Source: Rhodospirillales bacterium (GTDB lineage Bacteria > Pseudomonadota > Alphaproteobacteria > Micavibrionales > UBA1664). From it: DNA of 64,000 bases. The position numbers and the translations under genes were made by a program. Below the pieces are notes generated by a model. It was given only the letters and a program-made list of their open reading frames with translations, did not search any database and was not told the origin of the DNA. Location of the stretch: contig CP060260.1 in NCBI GenBank assembly GCA_023898805.1, forward strand, positions 1,488,001 through 1,552,000. Direction: 5' to 3'. Below, piece by piece: positions 18,497-28,060 of the stretch; the first letter of the stretch is position 1; each line of letters opens with the position of its first letter.

Positions 18497-19900
18497 CTAC
18501 TGTTTTCCCTTGATTTTTTCGGCCAACAGAAACGCCATTTCCAAGGCTTGGTTGGCATTGAGGCGCGGATCGCAATGCGTGTTGTAACACGCGGCCAGAT
18601 CGGCGTCGGTCAGACGGTGTTGCCCACCAGTGCATTCAGTCACCTGCTGGCCGGTCATTTCGACATGGATGCCGCCGGGGTGGACGCCCTCGGCACGGCA
18701 GGAATCGAAAAAGCTGCCGACCTCGGACAGGATGTCGTCGAACCGACGGGTTTTAAGCCCCGTCGCCTCCGCCGTCACCGTGTTGCCGTGCATCGGATCG
18801 CACGACCAGATGACCTTGGGCCCCGCCGCCTTCACGGCACGCAGGATGGGCGGCAGTTTCTTGGACGCATCCGCCGCGCCCATGCGCGCGATCAGTGTCA
18901 ACCGGCCGGGCTGGTCGTCGGGGTTCAGGCGTTCGCAGATTTGCAAAAGCGTATCGGAGTCGAGGTCGGGGCCTACCTTGACCCCCAGCGGGTTTTTGAT
19001 GCCGCGCGCGAATTCGATCTGCGCGCCGTCAAGCTGCCCCGTGCGCGCGCCGATCCACAGGAAATGCGCGGAAGTGTCGTACCAGTCCCCGGTCGTGGAA
19101 TCGACGCGGGTCAGGGCCTGTTCGTATGGCAGCAACAAAGCCTCGTGGCTGGTATAGAAATCGGTTTCGCGCAGCGGTGCGACCTTGTCCGACGTGATGC
19201 CGCACGCCCGCATGAAGGCCAGCGCCTCGGTGATCCGTTGTGCGATGTCGGCATAACGCGCGCCCAGCGGGGAATCCGTGACGAAATCAAGGTTCCAGCG
19301 GTTGACCTGATGCAGATCGGCATACCCGCCGGTGACGAAGGCGCGCACGAGGTTGAGCGTCGCCGCCGCCTGATGATACGCCGCGACCATGCGTTCGGGG
19401 TCGTGCGCGCGCGCTTCCGGCGTGAACTCGATGCCGTTGATGATGTCGCCGCGATAGGCGGGCAGGGTGACGCCGTCGCGCGTTTCGTCGGCCTTGCTGC
19501 GCGGCTTGGCGAACTGGCCCGCGATACGCCCGATCTTGACCACCGGCATCGACCCGGCAAAAGTCAGCACCACCGCCATTTGCAAAATGACGCGCAACGT
19601 GTCGCGGATGTTGTTCGCGGAAAATTCGGCAAAGGATTCGGCGCAATCGCCGCCCTGAAGCAAAAACGCCTCGCCCACCGCCACGCGCGCGAGCTGCGAT
19701 TGGAGTTTGCGCGCCTCGCCCGCGAAGACCAGCGGGGGCAGGGCGGCCAGCCGCGTTTCGGCGGCCTGTAGTTTCGCGGCGTCGGAATAGGTTGGCATTT
19801 GCCGCGCCTCGCGCCCGCGCCAGCTTTCGGGCGTCCATGCGCTTTGCGGCTGCGCGCTTTTCGGTTGCGGGGCGGAAACGGGCTGTAATGTGCTGTGCAT
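18497..19900 (-). CDS. Class II 3-deoxy-7-phosphoheptulonate synthase
   Basis: DAHP synthase condenses phosphoenolpyruvate with erythrose 4-phosphate, the first step of the shikimate pathway to aromatic amino acids. Class II signatures are clear: [11 protein letters not shown] (metal-binding Cys), [19 protein letters not shown] and [10 protein letters not shown]. The 467 aa length is normal for the plant/alphaproteobacterial type. The first 20 residues are a low-complexity Pro/Gln/Ser tail. Class II enzymes occur in alphaproteobacteria instead of AroF/G/H, so I give no symbol. Confidence 0.95.
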   Translation of the reverse strand: MHSTLQPVSAPQPKSAQPQSAWTPESWRGREARQMPTYSDAAKLQAAETRLAALPPLVFAGEARKLQSQLARVAVGEAFLLQGGDCAESFAEFSANNIRDTLRVILQMAVVLTFAGSMPVVKIGRIAGQFAKPRSKADETRDGVTLPAYRGDIINGIEFTPEARAHDPERMVAAYHQAAATLNLVRAFVTGGYADLHQVNRWNLDFVTDSPLGARYADIAQRITEALAFMRACGITSDKVAPLRETDFYTSHEALLLPYEQALTRVDSTTGDWYDTSAHFLWIGARTGQLDGAQIEFARGIKNPLGVKVGPDLDSDTLLQICERLNPDDQPGRLTLIARMGAADASKKLPPILRAVKAAGPKVIWSCDPMHGNTVTAEATGLKTRRFDDILSEVGSFFDSCRAEGVHPGGIHVEMTGQQVTECTGGQHRLTDADLAACYNTHCDPRLNANQALEMAFLLAEKIKGKQ

Positions 19901-20031
19901 GACGGGGTTTTAGCACATTCCCGCGTCCCTGCGCCACAGGCTTGCGTGCCGGGGCAATCGGTGCAAACCCCTTGCGGTTTGCGGCAAAAGACTTACTTTG
20001 ACTGGCGCAAAACAAACCAAGGAGCGCCGCC

Positions 20032-20658
20032 ATGACCGATTTCACCCTGCCAGAACTGCCCTATGCCTATGACGCGCTCGCGCCTTATATGTCGAAAGAA
20101 ACGCTGGAATACCACCACGACAAACACCACAAGGCCTATGTCGACAAGGGCAACGAGCTTCTGGCGGGCACCGGCCTTGAAGGCAAAAGCCTTGAAGACG
20201 TCGTCAAGGCGTCTTTCGCGGACAAGGGAAAACAGGCGCTGTTCAACAACGCGGGCCAGCACTGGAACCACATGCATTTCTGGAACTGGATGAAGCCCGA
20301 TGGCGGCGGCAAGAAAATGCCCGGCGTGCTGGAGCGCGCGATCGCCGAGTCCTTCGGCGGCTTCGATAAATTCCGTGCCGATTTCATCGCGGGCGGCGTG
20401 GGCCAGTTCGGCTCGGGCTGGGTCTGGCTGGTGCGCGAAGCCGACGGCAAACTTGCGGTGATGAAGACCCCCAACGGCGAAAACCCGCTGGCCCATGGCA
20501 AACAGGCGATTTTGGGTTGCGACGTGTGGGAACATTCTTATTACATCGACTACCGCAACGCCCGCCCCAAATATCTCGAAGCCTTCGTCGACTCCCTGAT
20601 CAACTGGGAATACGTGGCCCGGATGTACGAAGGCGCGGCCGACGCGAAGGCGGCCTGA
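20032..20658 (+). CDS. sodB: Superoxide dismutase, Fe-type
   Basis: The enzyme dismutates superoxide to hydrogen peroxide and oxygen. Metal ligands are visible in YHHDKHHKAY, GQHWNHMHFWNW and the C-terminal DVWEHSYYIDY. The Gln in AGQHWNH occupies the active-site position used by iron enzymes, and the MnSOD-type NQD motif is absent (NGENPLA here), so iron is the likely metal. AAGGAG at 20019-20024 gives a good ribosome site. The metallophosphoesterase gene follows after 12 bp. Confidence 0.95.
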   Translation: MTDFTLPELPYAYDALAPYMSKETLEYHHDKHHKAYVDKGNELLAGTGLEGKSLEDVVKASFADKGKQALFNNAGQHWNHMHFWNWMKPDGGGKKMPGVLERAIAESFGGFDKFRADFIAGGVGQFGSGWVWLVREADGKLAVMKTPNGENPLAHGKQAILGCDVWEHSYYIDYRNARPKYLEAFVDSLINWEYVARMYEGAADAKAA

Positions 20659-20670
20659 CGGGCATTCTCG

Positions 20671-21531
20671 ATGCTGGCGATCGACTGGTTCACCGATCTG
20701 CATCTGCCGTCGCTGGATCACCGCGCAAGCGATATGAGCGCGGCGGAACAGACCGATATGCGCGAAACCATATTAAAGGGTGCCAGCGCCTATGCCGCGC
20801 GTCTTGCGCATGAACGCGGCGATCTGGTCGTCAATACGGGCGATAATATCGACACCACGCCGGATCGGGTGGTCGACGCCTGGCTTCAGGCCACGGTGCG
20901 CGATATCTTCAATCCCGTGGCCGATGCTCTGCATATGTTGCCCGGCAATCACGACATTCGTCATGGGATCGATCCCGATTTCATCCAGACTACGAAGGTC
21001 ATAGACGCGGACGAGGCGACCTTGATCTTCTGGGCGGCGAATGTTCAGCCAGGAAAATCCGGCACGAATATCCGCCTGAGTAGCGTGCCGCAGCTGCGTC
21101 ACAAATTCTACAAGGCCACGCAGGACGATCTGGTGGATCTTGCCCGCGCGTTTGATCAGTGCCGTCCTTCGCGCCCGGTGCTGTTGTTCACGCATGTACC
21201 GCCCAACGACGACGCGACCCATAACCCGGTCGATAATGACGAACGCTTTAATCCGCTGCGTTCGCATTACAAAAATGGCGCGCTTGCGTTGAACATACTC
21301 AAGCAATCAGGTTGTTCCGTTTTCGTCTTTTCCGGCCACCGGCATCTGAACCGTGAAACCGCGCATGGCGATCGCATCCGCCTGTTCACCATGGACCGCA
21401 TGACGCGCTGGGAAGACATGGGCGAACATCGCCCGGCGGGTATCAACCATGCACGCATCGAAATCGGCAAAACCAGCCTGACCCTGCGCCGCAGCGGGGT
21501 GATGCCTTTGGTCCGGACTTACGCGTTTTAG
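20671..21531 (+). CDS. Calcineurin-like metallophosphoesterase
   Basis: The dinuclear metal site motifs occur in order: DLH (DWFTDLHLPS), GDN (NTGDNID), GNHD (LPGNHDIRHG), a later THV, and GHRH (FSGHRHLNRE). The protein has 286 aa and no signal peptide, so it acts in the cytoplasm. The substrate (phosphodiester, nucleotide or other) cannot be told. It follows sodB by 12 bp and is probably co-transcribed with it. It converges on hisI. Confidence 0.85.
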   Translation: MLAIDWFTDLHLPSLDHRASDMSAAEQTDMRETILKGASAYAARLAHERGDLVVNTGDNIDTTPDRVVDAWLQATVRDIFNPVADALHMLPGNHDIRHGIDPDFIQTTKVIDADEATLIFWAANVQPGKSGTNIRLSSVPQLRHKFYKATQDDLVDLARAFDQCRPSRPVLLFTHVPPNDDATHNPVDNDERFNPLRSHYKNGALALNILKQSGCSVFVFSGHRHLNRETAHGDRIRLFTMDRMTRWEDMGEHRPAGINHARIEIGKTSLTLRRSGVMPLVRTYAF

Positions 21532-21532
21532 T

Positions 21533-21934
21533 TTACGGCTTCAGATCGAACCCGCGATAGAAGCAGCTTTCCTCGCCGGTGTGACAGGCTTTGGCATCGC
21601 CCTGCGGTTCCACCAGCAGCAACACGGTATCCGCATCGCAATCGACTTCGATCCGTACGACATTCATAAAGTTTCCGGACTCCTCGCCCTTGGTCCAAAG
21701 CCGCTTGCGCGACCGGGTCCAGAACGTGGCCCTGCCGGAGCGGATCGTTTTTTCCAACGCCGCTGCGTTCATGAATGCCAGCATCAAAACGCGCCCTGAT
21801 GTGTTGTCCTGTACGATGGCGGGAACAAGGCCGATGGTTTGTCCCTCATGCACATCCGCAACTTTTGAAAAGTCGAGCGATGCGACAATCGTATCTCTTG
21901 TGATGGGCAGTTTCTCTTTTTCGCTTTTTGCCAT
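21533..21934 (-). CDS. hisI: Phosphoribosyl-AMP cyclohydrolase
   Basis: HisI opens the adenine ring of phosphoribosyl-AMP, the third step of histidine synthesis. Signature segments are FWTRSRKRLWTKGEESGN and the zinc/magnesium cluster DCDADTVLLLVEPQG, then ACHTGEESCFYR. It is monofunctional (133 aa) with no HisE domain. No other his gene is nearby. It may belong to the tail of the leftward BPL_N-trmFO-Mth938 unit, 57 bp downstream of it. Confidence 0.96.
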   Translation of the reverse strand: MAKSEKEKLPITRDTIVASLDFSKVADVHEGQTIGLVPAIVQDNTSGRVLMLAFMNAAALEKTIRSGRATFWTRSRKRLWTKGEESGNFMNVVRIEVDCDADTVLLLVEPQGDAKACHTGEESCFYRGFDLKP

Positions 21935-21991
21935 ATATGTCCTCCGATTGAATGAATTAATGTACTAACACAAAAATACAAAAGCAAGTTT

Positions 21992-22336
21992 TTAAATCGA
22001 CTTCAGTGCCGCTGCCACGCGCCGTCCGTCGGCCAAAAGCGCGTTATAGGCGCGCGCGGCGGCGCCGGTATCCATGAAATCCAGCCGCATCCCCGCCGGG
22101 CGTTGCGCGGGCGGCAATATCCGCACCCGCGCACCCGTGCCCATCAGGACAAGATCGACCTCGTCCTTGATCGCGGCCAACGCGTCCATCGAAACGCCGT
22201 CCCACGCAAGAACGCGATCGGGCAGGACGATGACGGGATGGCCGTAAACCGTGCCGCTGATTTTGAATCCGTGCGTGCCATAGGATTGAATGACCATCTG
22301 GTTGGCGCGGATCAGGGGGGTGATGTCGCTGCTCAT
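21992..22336 (-). CDS. Mth938-like (DUF498/NDUFAF3) domain protein
   Basis: This 114-aa protein has the compact Mth938 fold sequence pattern: [11 protein letters not shown], then [27 protein letters not shown] and the [17 protein letters not shown] end. Eukaryotic relatives assist complex I assembly; the bacterial role is not established. Its start at 22336 overlaps the trmFO stop in an ATGA junction, indicating translational coupling. Confidence 0.85.
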   Translation of the reverse strand: MSSDITPLIRANQMVIQSYGTHGFKISGTVYGHPVIVLPDRVLAWDGVSMDALAAIKDEVDLVLMGTGARVRILPPAQRPAGMRLDFMDTGAAARAYNALLADGRRVAAALKSI

Positions 22337-23706
22337 GCCGCCGCCTGCAAGCCCTGTGTTTTGAGCCACGCGTCCAGATCGGCAAGCGCGCGGGCGGACA
22401 GCGCCTGTTTACGCTCCGGCCCCTTGATCGGCTTGCCCTTTTCGTTGCGCAGGTCGATATCGGGAAACAGACCGAAATTGATGTTCATCGGCTGGAATGT
22501 TTCGGCATCCGCGCCGCCGGTGATATGCGCCAGCATCGCGCCCATCGCTGTTGTCGCAGGCGGCGGCGCGATTGTACGTCCCGCCTGTTCCGCGGCGGCG
22601 AACCGCCCGGCCATCAGCCCAACCGCCGCGCTTTCGACATAGCCTTCGCATCCCGTGATCTGTCCGGCGAAACGCAGATCCGGCCGCGCCTTCATTCGCA
22701 ACTGGGCGTCAAGCAGGCGCGGCGAATTGATGAAGGTGTTGCGGTGCAACCCGCCAAGCCGTGCGAACTGTGCGTTCTCAAGCCCCGGTATCATGCGGAA
22801 TACGCGCGTCTGTTCGGCGTATTTCATCTTGGTCTGGAATCCGACCATGTTGTAAAGCGTGCCCAGCGCGTTGTCCTGCCGCAGCTGCACCACGGCCCAC
22901 GGGCGGCGCGTGGCGTTGGGGTTGGTCAGGCCGACCGGCTTCATCGGCCCGAAGCGCAGCGTGTCCAGCCCGCGCGCGGCCATCACCTCGACCGGCATAC
23001 AGCCCTCGAAATAGGGGGTGTTTTTCTCCCATTCCTTGAACTCTGTTTTTTCCGCCGCCAGCAACGCCTCGACGAATGCGATATAATCCGCCTTGTCGTC
23101 GAACGCGCAGTTAATATAGTCCTTGCCGGTGCCGGCCGGGCCGCCCTTGTCGTAGCGCGACTGGAACCATGCCTTCGACATGTCGATGGATTCCGTGTGT
23201 ATGATCGGCGCGATCGCGTCGAAAAACGCCAGTTGCGCCTCGCCGCCCAGTTTTTGCACGGCTTGCGCCAGCGCGGGGGAGGTCAGGGGCCCGGTCGCGA
23301 TGATCGTGCGCCCCCATGATTCAGGCGGCAGACCCGCGACCTCGCCGCGTTCGACGGTAATCAAAGGATGTTCATGCAGCGCGCTTGTGACGGCTTGCGA
23401 AAACGCGTCCCGGTCCACGGCCAGCGCCCCGCCGGCCGGCACCGCCGCCGCCGCGCCGCACCGCATGATCAGCGAACCGCACCGGCGCATTTCCTCGTGC
23501 AAAAGTCCGACGGCGTTGTTTTGCGCGTCGTCGGAGCGGAAGGAATTGGAGCACACAAGCTCGGCGCAGTTTTCGGTCTTGTGCGCATCGGTCATGCGCA
23601 CGGGGCGCATTTCGTGCAGCACGACGGATACGCCCGCTTGCGCGATCTGCCACGCCGCTTCCGACCCGGCCAGTCCCGCGCCGACGATATGGATGGGTTT
23701 GTTCAT
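22333..23706 (-). CDS. trmFO: Methylenetetrahydrofolate-tRNA-(uracil-5-)-methyltransferase TrmFO
   Basis: TrmFO makes 5-methyluridine at position 54 in the tRNA T loop, using methylenetetrahydrofolate and FADH2. The N-terminal FAD-binding motif is [17 protein letters not shown]. Family hallmarks are [16 protein letters not shown] and the C-terminal [10 protein letters not shown]. The 457 aa length is standard. It is flanked by ATGA overlaps on both sides, so it sits in a tightly coupled three-gene unit on the minus strand. Confidence 0.96.
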   Translation of the reverse strand: MNKPIHIVGAGLAGSEAAWQIAQAGVSVVLHEMRPVRMTDAHKTENCAELVCSNSFRSDDAQNNAVGLLHEEMRRCGSLIMRCGAAAAVPAGGALAVDRDAFSQAVTSALHEHPLITVERGEVAGLPPESWGRTIIATGPLTSPALAQAVQKLGGEAQLAFFDAIAPIIHTESIDMSKAWFQSRYDKGGPAGTGKDYINCAFDDKADYIAFVEALLAAEKTEFKEWEKNTPYFEGCMPVEVMAARGLDTLRFGPMKPVGLTNPNATRRPWAVVQLRQDNALGTLYNMVGFQTKMKYAEQTRVFRMIPGLENAQFARLGGLHRNTFINSPRLLDAQLRMKARPDLRFAGQITGCEGYVESAAVGLMAGRFAAAEQAGRTIAPPPATTAMGAMLAHITGGADAETFQPMNINFGLFPDIDLRNEKGKPIKGPERKQALSARALADLDAWLKTQGLQAAA

Positions 23707-24416
23707 GCGCCGTTTATAAGCCGTTTGAGGACAAAATCAAAAAATTCGCGCTGCGCGGCGTCATGGATACGCAGGATTTCGCCCACATGCCGTTCATGCG
23801 CGGCGGATGGATTTTTGTGGGAATAGCGTGTGGCCAGAAACCGCGTGCCGGTATATTCGATATGCGGACTCGACAGTATAACCCGCCCGCGCGCGATGAC
23901 CGCGGGGCCTTCCGCGTAATGCGCCAGAACATCTGCTTCGCCGCGTATGTCCTGGAACACCGGGCCCGCGATATAGCCGGACCGGAAGGTTTCGCCATAG
24001 GCGGTGGTGATCGGCGCGGCGCCGCACCACGACCGGTCGATGCCTTCCATGTATTGTGTCAATGGCCCGTATGCATGCGCGTCGATCAGCGCCAGTTCGC
24101 GAGGCCCCGTGATTTCGCCACTATTCCATTCCAGCGACCGGCATGCGTAATACGCTCCGGCGCAAATACCAAGATAGCCGCCGCCTGCCTCGACAAAAGC
24201 ACGGATCGTGGCGTTGCCCGCGCCGTTCAGTTTCTCGCAATAATACAGGTCGGCCCCACCCGGCATTGCCAGCGCGTCGGCGTCGATGCCGTTCGTGATG
24301 ATCTGCGCCGCGTCGATGGGTACGACGTTGCATCCATGCGCGGCCAGCGCATCATGCATGCCCGCCGTGCTGTGCACGTAATCCTGATACAGGGCGATGC
24401 GTGGTCTGCGGGTCAT
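23703..24416 (-). CDS. BPL_N-type glutamine amidotransferase-like protein
   Basis: The protein resembles the class I glutamine-amidotransferase-like fold found at the N-terminus of some eukaryotic biotin-protein ligases (BPL_N). The nucleophile elbow is [11 protein letters not shown], with Cys in the usual place. [16 protein letters not shown] and SPHIEYTG are also typical. The substrate is unknown. Its stop overlaps the trmFO start (ATGA), so it heads the trmFO unit. Confidence 0.75.
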   Translation of the reverse strand: MTRRPRIALYQDYVHSTAGMHDALAAHGCNVVPIDAAQIITNGIDADALAMPGGADLYYCEKLNGAGNATIRAFVEAGGGYLGICAGAYYACRSLEWNSGEITGPRELALIDAHAYGPLTQYMEGIDRSWCGAAPITTAYGETFRSGYIAGPVFQDIRGEADVLAHYAEGPAVIARGRVILSSPHIEYTGTRFLATRYSHKNPSAAHERHVGEILRIHDAAQREFFDFVLKRLINGA

Positions 24417-24621
24417 ATCGGGATGCGGTTGTAAAAGTCCCGCGCCGCAATTGCAAATCCGGGCGGCGGCGGCCGCGAATCGTCTAGCCTGCCGTATGGG
24501 GATTCGCGCGGGTATGAAAAACGGCCCGTCCCTCTATAAAACCCGCGAACGGAGCATGGAATAAAAATCAAAGGAAAACAGCCGTTTTTAAATTAGGACT
24601 AAAAGAGTCTTGATTTTGGGT
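24417..24621. other. Intergenic region between BPL_N-like and FTR1 genes
   Basis: No credible ORF. One inverted repeat (CGCGGGT 24507-24513 / ACCCGCG 24541-24547, 27-nt loop) is present but lacks a U tract on either strand. The promoter of the leftward unit should lie near 24420-24460; I see no consensus match. Confidence 0.4.
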
Positions 24622-24657
24622 TTGACCCTGTGCAATTTGCGCACGATAATCATTCTC
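24622..24657 (+). promoter_or_regulatory. FTR1 promoter with overlapping Fur box
   Basis: TTGACC (24622-24627) and GATAAT (24645-24650) are spaced by 17 bp. GATAATCATTCTC (24645-24657) matches the 6-1-6 Fur consensus GATAATCATTATC at 12 of 13 bases and covers the -10 box, so iron-loaded Fur binding would block RNA polymerase. The next gene is an iron permease. Confidence 0.75.
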
Positions 24658-24691
24658 AACTCAGGTCCTAGACAGGAAAAAGGGGTACATA

Positions 24692-25474
24692 ATGTTGCAA
24701 ATCATGACGATCGCGTTTCGTGAAGGCATGGAAGCCTTCCTGATTGTGGCCATCTCGCTGGCCTATCTTCAGCGCACGGGGCGTCCACATCTGGCGCGCC
24801 CGGTCTATGCCGGTATTGCCGCCGCGCTGGTGCTCAGCGCCGTGATGGGCGTGGTCCTGTCCGATCTTTCGCAAAACCCGATGACCGAAAGCGTGCTGGC
24901 GCTAGGTGCGGGGGTAATGGTGGGGACCTTCACCCTGCACATGTTACGTGCCGCCAAACATATGGGCCAGTCGATCCGCGACCGTCTGGAATCGCACGCC
25001 CTGCGCGACGGGTTCTGGGCGTCCTTCGGCATTTTCGCCTTTGTTGCGCTGATGATTACGCGCGAGGGCATGGAAACCGTACTGATGATGTCCGCCGCCA
25101 GCTATGACATGAGCGCCGCGCACGTAGCGCTGGCCGTTCTTCCGGGCCTTGGGCTGGCCGCGCTGATGGCGTATTTCTGGGTGCGCAAAAGCCATCTGAT
25201 TCAGATCGGGCGCTTTTTGAAGGTGACGGCGATCTTCCTGATCATGTTCGCGGCGCAGATGATTTTGAAGGGTCTGCATGAACTTTCGGAAACCGGCGCT
25301 GTGCCCCTGCTTTCGCAAGGGGCTTTCCACCAGATGACCGAAACGCTGGCCGAGGATGATGGGATTGGGTCCCAGATCATCACCTACGCGCTGGTCGCGG
25401 TGCCGCTGGGCTGGCTGGCATGGGCCGCGCTGCGCGACCGCATGCAGCACGCGCATTCCGGCCCTGCGGCCTGA
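24692..25474 (+). CDS. FTR1-family high-affinity iron permease
   Basis: FTR1/EfeU proteins carry ferric iron (or iron released by a periplasmic oxidase) across the inner membrane. Both diagnostic REGLE-type motifs are present as REGME: Arg10-Glu14 (AFREGMEAFL) and Arg124-Glu128 (ITREGMETVLM). About seven transmembrane helices are visible in 260 aa. AAGGGGT at 24680-24686 is the ribosome site. The partners EfeO and EfeB are not adjacent, so the gene stands alone under a Fur-type promoter. Confidence 0.92.
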   Translation: MLQIMTIAFREGMEAFLIVAISLAYLQRTGRPHLARPVYAGIAAALVLSAVMGVVLSDLSQNPMTESVLALGAGVMVGTFTLHMLRAAKHMGQSIRDRLESHALRDGFWASFGIFAFVALMITREGMETVLMMSAASYDMSAAHVALAVLPGLGLAALMAYFWVRKSHLIQIGRFLKVTAIFLIMFAAQMILKGLHELSETGAVPLLSQGAFHQMTETLAEDDGIGSQIITYALVAVPLGWLAWAALRDRMQHAHSGPAA

Positions 25475-25538
25475 AAAATCCGGCAAAATCCGGCAAGATC
25501 GGGGATTCCCGTCCCCCTGCCTTTTGACGTACAATAAA

Positions 25539-25572
25539 GTCGGGCCGATTCGTGCGGCCCGGCTTTTCTTTT
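25539..25572 (+). terminator. Intrinsic terminator after the FTR1 gene
   Basis: A 9-bp stem with one G-U pair (25539-25547 with 25555-25563) has a 7-nt loop and is followed by TTTTCTTTT. It separates the iron permease from the Tad genes. Confidence 0.8.
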
Positions 25573-25602
25573 CCAGCGTTGCTTTTTCCGGGCGGGTTGC
25601 TG

Positions 25603-26217
25603 ATGCGTCTTGTTGCTTTATCGCTTTTCACGTTTCTGGCCTTCCTGCCCGCGGCATCGGCGCAGGATGCCCGCATTGCTGATGACGGCGGCTACAGCCG
25701 CCTGAAGCCGCTTGATGCGGCCGCGATGGATGACGACACGCCCATCCGCATGACGCCGGACGGCCCTGCGGTGATCCAGCTCGACCGCGATGCGGGCAGC
25801 GTGATCATCGGCAACCCGGCGCAGGCGTCGGCGGTGCTGGAAAATCCGCGTACGATCATGCTGGTGCCGCAGCAGCCGGGCGCGACCAAGATCATCGTCC
25901 TCGACCGCGATGGCAAGACGCTGCTCAACCGCCATGTGCTGGTGGGGGGTGGGCGCTCCGGCTTCATCCGTATCAACAAGCCTTGCGGCGCTACGACCCA
26001 GAACGAAACCTGCCACCCGGTCGCGATGTATTACTGCCCCGACCGTTGCTATGAAACCAGCGTGCCCCAGCCCGGCAGCGATGTCGCCGCGCCCGCCACC
26101 GCGCCTGCGCCGCCGCCAAGCTCTGCCGCTTCTGGCGGGTCGGATGGCGGCGATGCGCCCGCCGTGCCTGAAAGCGTCGGCGAAAATCCGATTGAAATAA
26201 ACGGGGGTGCGCAATAA
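25603..26217 (+). CDS. Pilus assembly N-terminal-domain protein (CpaC-N/RcpA-like)
   Basis: A signal peptide (LVALSLFTFLAFLPAASA) precedes the short domain that also forms the N-terminus of CpaC secretins: VIQLDRDAGSVIIGNPAQAS, then TIMLVPQQPGATKIIVLDRDG. Unlike CpaC there is no secretin barrel. It is followed by a four-cysteine segment (PCGATTQNETCHP and YYCPDRCYE) and a Pro/Ala-rich tail. The start at 25603 is chosen because the upstream GTG (25552) lies in the FTR1 terminator. The stop shares one base with the downstream tadD-like start. Confidence 0.82.
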   Translation: MRLVALSLFTFLAFLPAASAQDARIADDGGYSRLKPLDAAAMDDDTPIRMTPDGPAVIQLDRDAGSVIIGNPAQASAVLENPRTIMLVPQQPGATKIIVLDRDGKTLLNRHVLVGGGRSGFIRINKPCGATTQNETCHPVAMYYCPDRCYETSVPQPGSDVAAPATAPAPPPSSAASGGSDGGDAPAVPESVGENPIEINGGAQ

Positions 26218-27086
26218 TGCGCCGCGTCCTGATCTGCGCCGCGCTTCTGGCCCTTGCGGGGTGCAGCCATATCCATCCCAAGGGCGCGCCGGATTCCAAA
26301 TCGTCCGCATCCGACAAGATCTCAAGCGCCATCGCCAGTGCCGCGCGCGACGCCGCCGCGGGCGGCATGACACAAGAATCCCTGATGTTTCAGGAAAAAC
26401 TCTACAAACAAGACCCGCGCGATGCCGCGAACATCGTCAATTACGCGCATGGCCTGCGCCGCGCGGGGCGCATCGACGATGCCGAATTGGTGATCCGCAC
26501 CCCCGCCACGGACAAGCGCGCGGGCGCGCCCATGCTGACCGAGGCGGCGATGGTGATGATCTCGGCCGGAAATTACGACGAAGGTCTGGATTTCGCGCAA
26601 AAGGCGCTGGATAAGGACGGCAAGTCGCCCGACGCACATCACGCGCTGGCGCTGGCGCTTTCGGGCCTTGGCAAGAACGCCGACGCCCAGCTTCAGTTTC
26701 AAAAGGCGCTCGATCTCTGGCCCGATGACCGCGACACCACCCCGGTGATCAACAATCTGGCGATGTCGCTGGCCGCGCAGGGCAAGATCAAGGAGGCGCG
26801 CGGGGTGATGCGCCTTGCCACCGGACAGGCGCTCGATTCCTCCGTCTACCAGAACAACCGCGCGATGCTCGACTCGCTCAAGGACACTGATGTGGTCGTG
26901 ATGGAAAAAATCGCCGCCCCCACGGAATCGGGCAGCGAGGTGATCTCGCTTTCGCCCGCCCGTATCGTCGAGGGGAAAAAGGACGCGCCAGAAAAACCGA
27001 CTATCCAAAAACCCGCCACCCAAAAACCCAAAGCGCAGAAAACCGCATCCAAGAAATCGTTCCGGATGCAGCCTATCGTCGAATAG
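26217..27086 (+). CDS. tadD: TadD-like TPR lipoprotein
   Basis: A lipoprotein signal (LICAALLALAGC, Cys16) anchors it, presumably in the outer membrane. Helical TPR-like repeats follow across about residues 50-215 (for example AAMVMISAGNYDEGLDFAQ and AKNADAQLQFQKAL-like units). The C-terminus is Lys/Pro-rich (QKPATQKPKAQKTASKK). TadD proteins assist Flp pilus secretin assembly. It is coupled to the CpaC-N-like gene and converges on tadC with a 2-bp gap. Confidence 0.85.
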   Translation: MRRVLICAALLALAGCSHIHPKGAPDSKSSASDKISSAIASAARDAAAGGMTQESLMFQEKLYKQDPRDAANIVNYAHGLRRAGRIDDAELVIRTPATDKRAGAPMLTEAAMVMISAGNYDEGLDFAQKALDKDGKSPDAHHALALALSGLGKNADAQLQFQKALDLWPDDRDTTPVINNLAMSLAAQGKIKEARGVMRLATGQALDSSVYQNNRAMLDSLKDTDVVVMEKIAAPTESGSEVISLSPARIVEGKKDAPEKPTIQKPATQKPKAQKTASKKSFRMQPIVE

Positions 27087-27088
27087 GT

Positions 27089-28057
27089 TTACCCGCCATG
27101 CGCGGCGGTGACGGCCTGAATGCCGGCGGGGCCAAGAATCACGACGAAAAGCGCAGGCAGGAAGAACACGATCATCGGCACTGTCAGTTTCGGGGGCAGG
27201 GACGCGGCCTTGCGCTCGGCTTCCGCCATGCGGATGTCGCGCGATTCATCCGCCATGACGCGCAGCGCGCTTGAAATGCTGGTGCCGTATTGCTCGGCCT
27301 GGATCATCGACGTGGCAAAGGATCGCGCCGCGCCCGAACCCACGCGCCGCGCGAAATCCTGAAACGCGCCGCGCCGGTCGTTGAGAAGTCCGAGTTCGGC
27401 GCCAAGAAAGCCCATTTCCTCGGCCAGCATCGGCGAATGTTCCGCGATTTCCAGCGCGATACGGTTGATCGCCTGCTCGATTGAAATGCCGCCCTGCACG
27501 CACACCAGCATCATATCGAGCGCGTCCGGGAAGGTCAGGTTGATTTCCTGTTGGCGTTTGATGGCCTGGTTCTTGAGCATCACGCTCGGCAGCACGAACC
27601 CAAGCAAAAGCGCCGCAAGCGGAATCAGAAGCTTGAGGGAATCTGCGATTTCCTTTTTTGAAAGCGATATCAGCAGCATCGACACCGCGGCCAGCACAAG
27701 GGGTACGGCAAAACGGATAAAGATGAACACCAAAGGCGCGTTGGGTTGGCGATAACCGGCCTGTTGCAGCTTTTTGCGCAAATCGTCGGCCATGCCGCCG
27801 ACCATTTTGCGCAGCTTGAACATCATGGCGATGGATTCTTTGGCGTCCGGCGTTTTGGCCGATGGCTTTTCGCGCAGCTTTTCCTGTTCGGCCTTCGCGG
27901 CGTGGAACAGGTCCCGGCGCCTGCGTGCGATCATGTCTTGATATTTGTCACGCTTTTCGCGGCGCGCGACTATGGGCAGGGCGATGGCGATGACGGTGAT
28001 GCCCGCCGCCAGCGCGCTTAGAAAGGTCAGTATGCTCAGCATGTCGAATTCAGGCAT
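27089..28057 (-). CDS. tadC: TadC, Flp pilus inner-membrane platform protein
   Basis: This is a type II secretion F-family (GspF/PilC-like) membrane protein that, with TadB, forms the inner-membrane platform of the Tad machine. The T2SSF domain is evident in TFPDALDMMLVCVQGGISIEQAI and EQYGTSISSALRVMADESR, split by family-typical spacing. Hydrophobic segments lie near residues 8-30, 110-165 and at the C-terminus (MIVFFLPALFVVILGPAG). It starts 3 bp after the tadB stop. Confidence 0.94.
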   Translation of the reverse strand: MPEFDMLSILTFLSALAAGITVIAIALPIVARREKRDKYQDMIARRRRDLFHAAKAEQEKLREKPSAKTPDAKESIAMMFKLRKMVGGMADDLRKKLQQAGYRQPNAPLVFIFIRFAVPLVLAAVSMLLISLSKKEIADSLKLLIPLAALLLGFVLPSVMLKNQAIKRQQEINLTFPDALDMMLVCVQGGISIEQAINRIALEIAEHSPMLAEEMGFLGAELGLLNDRRGAFQDFARRVGSGAARSFATSMIQAEQYGTSISSALRVMADESRDIRMAEAERKAASLPPKLTVPMIVFFLPALFVVILGPAGIQAVTAAHGG

Positions 28058-28060
28058 GAT

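Noticed and set aside
18470..19771. Plus-strand 433-codon ORF opposite DAHP synthase
   Set aside because: Shadow frame; the minus-strand enzyme has all family motifs.
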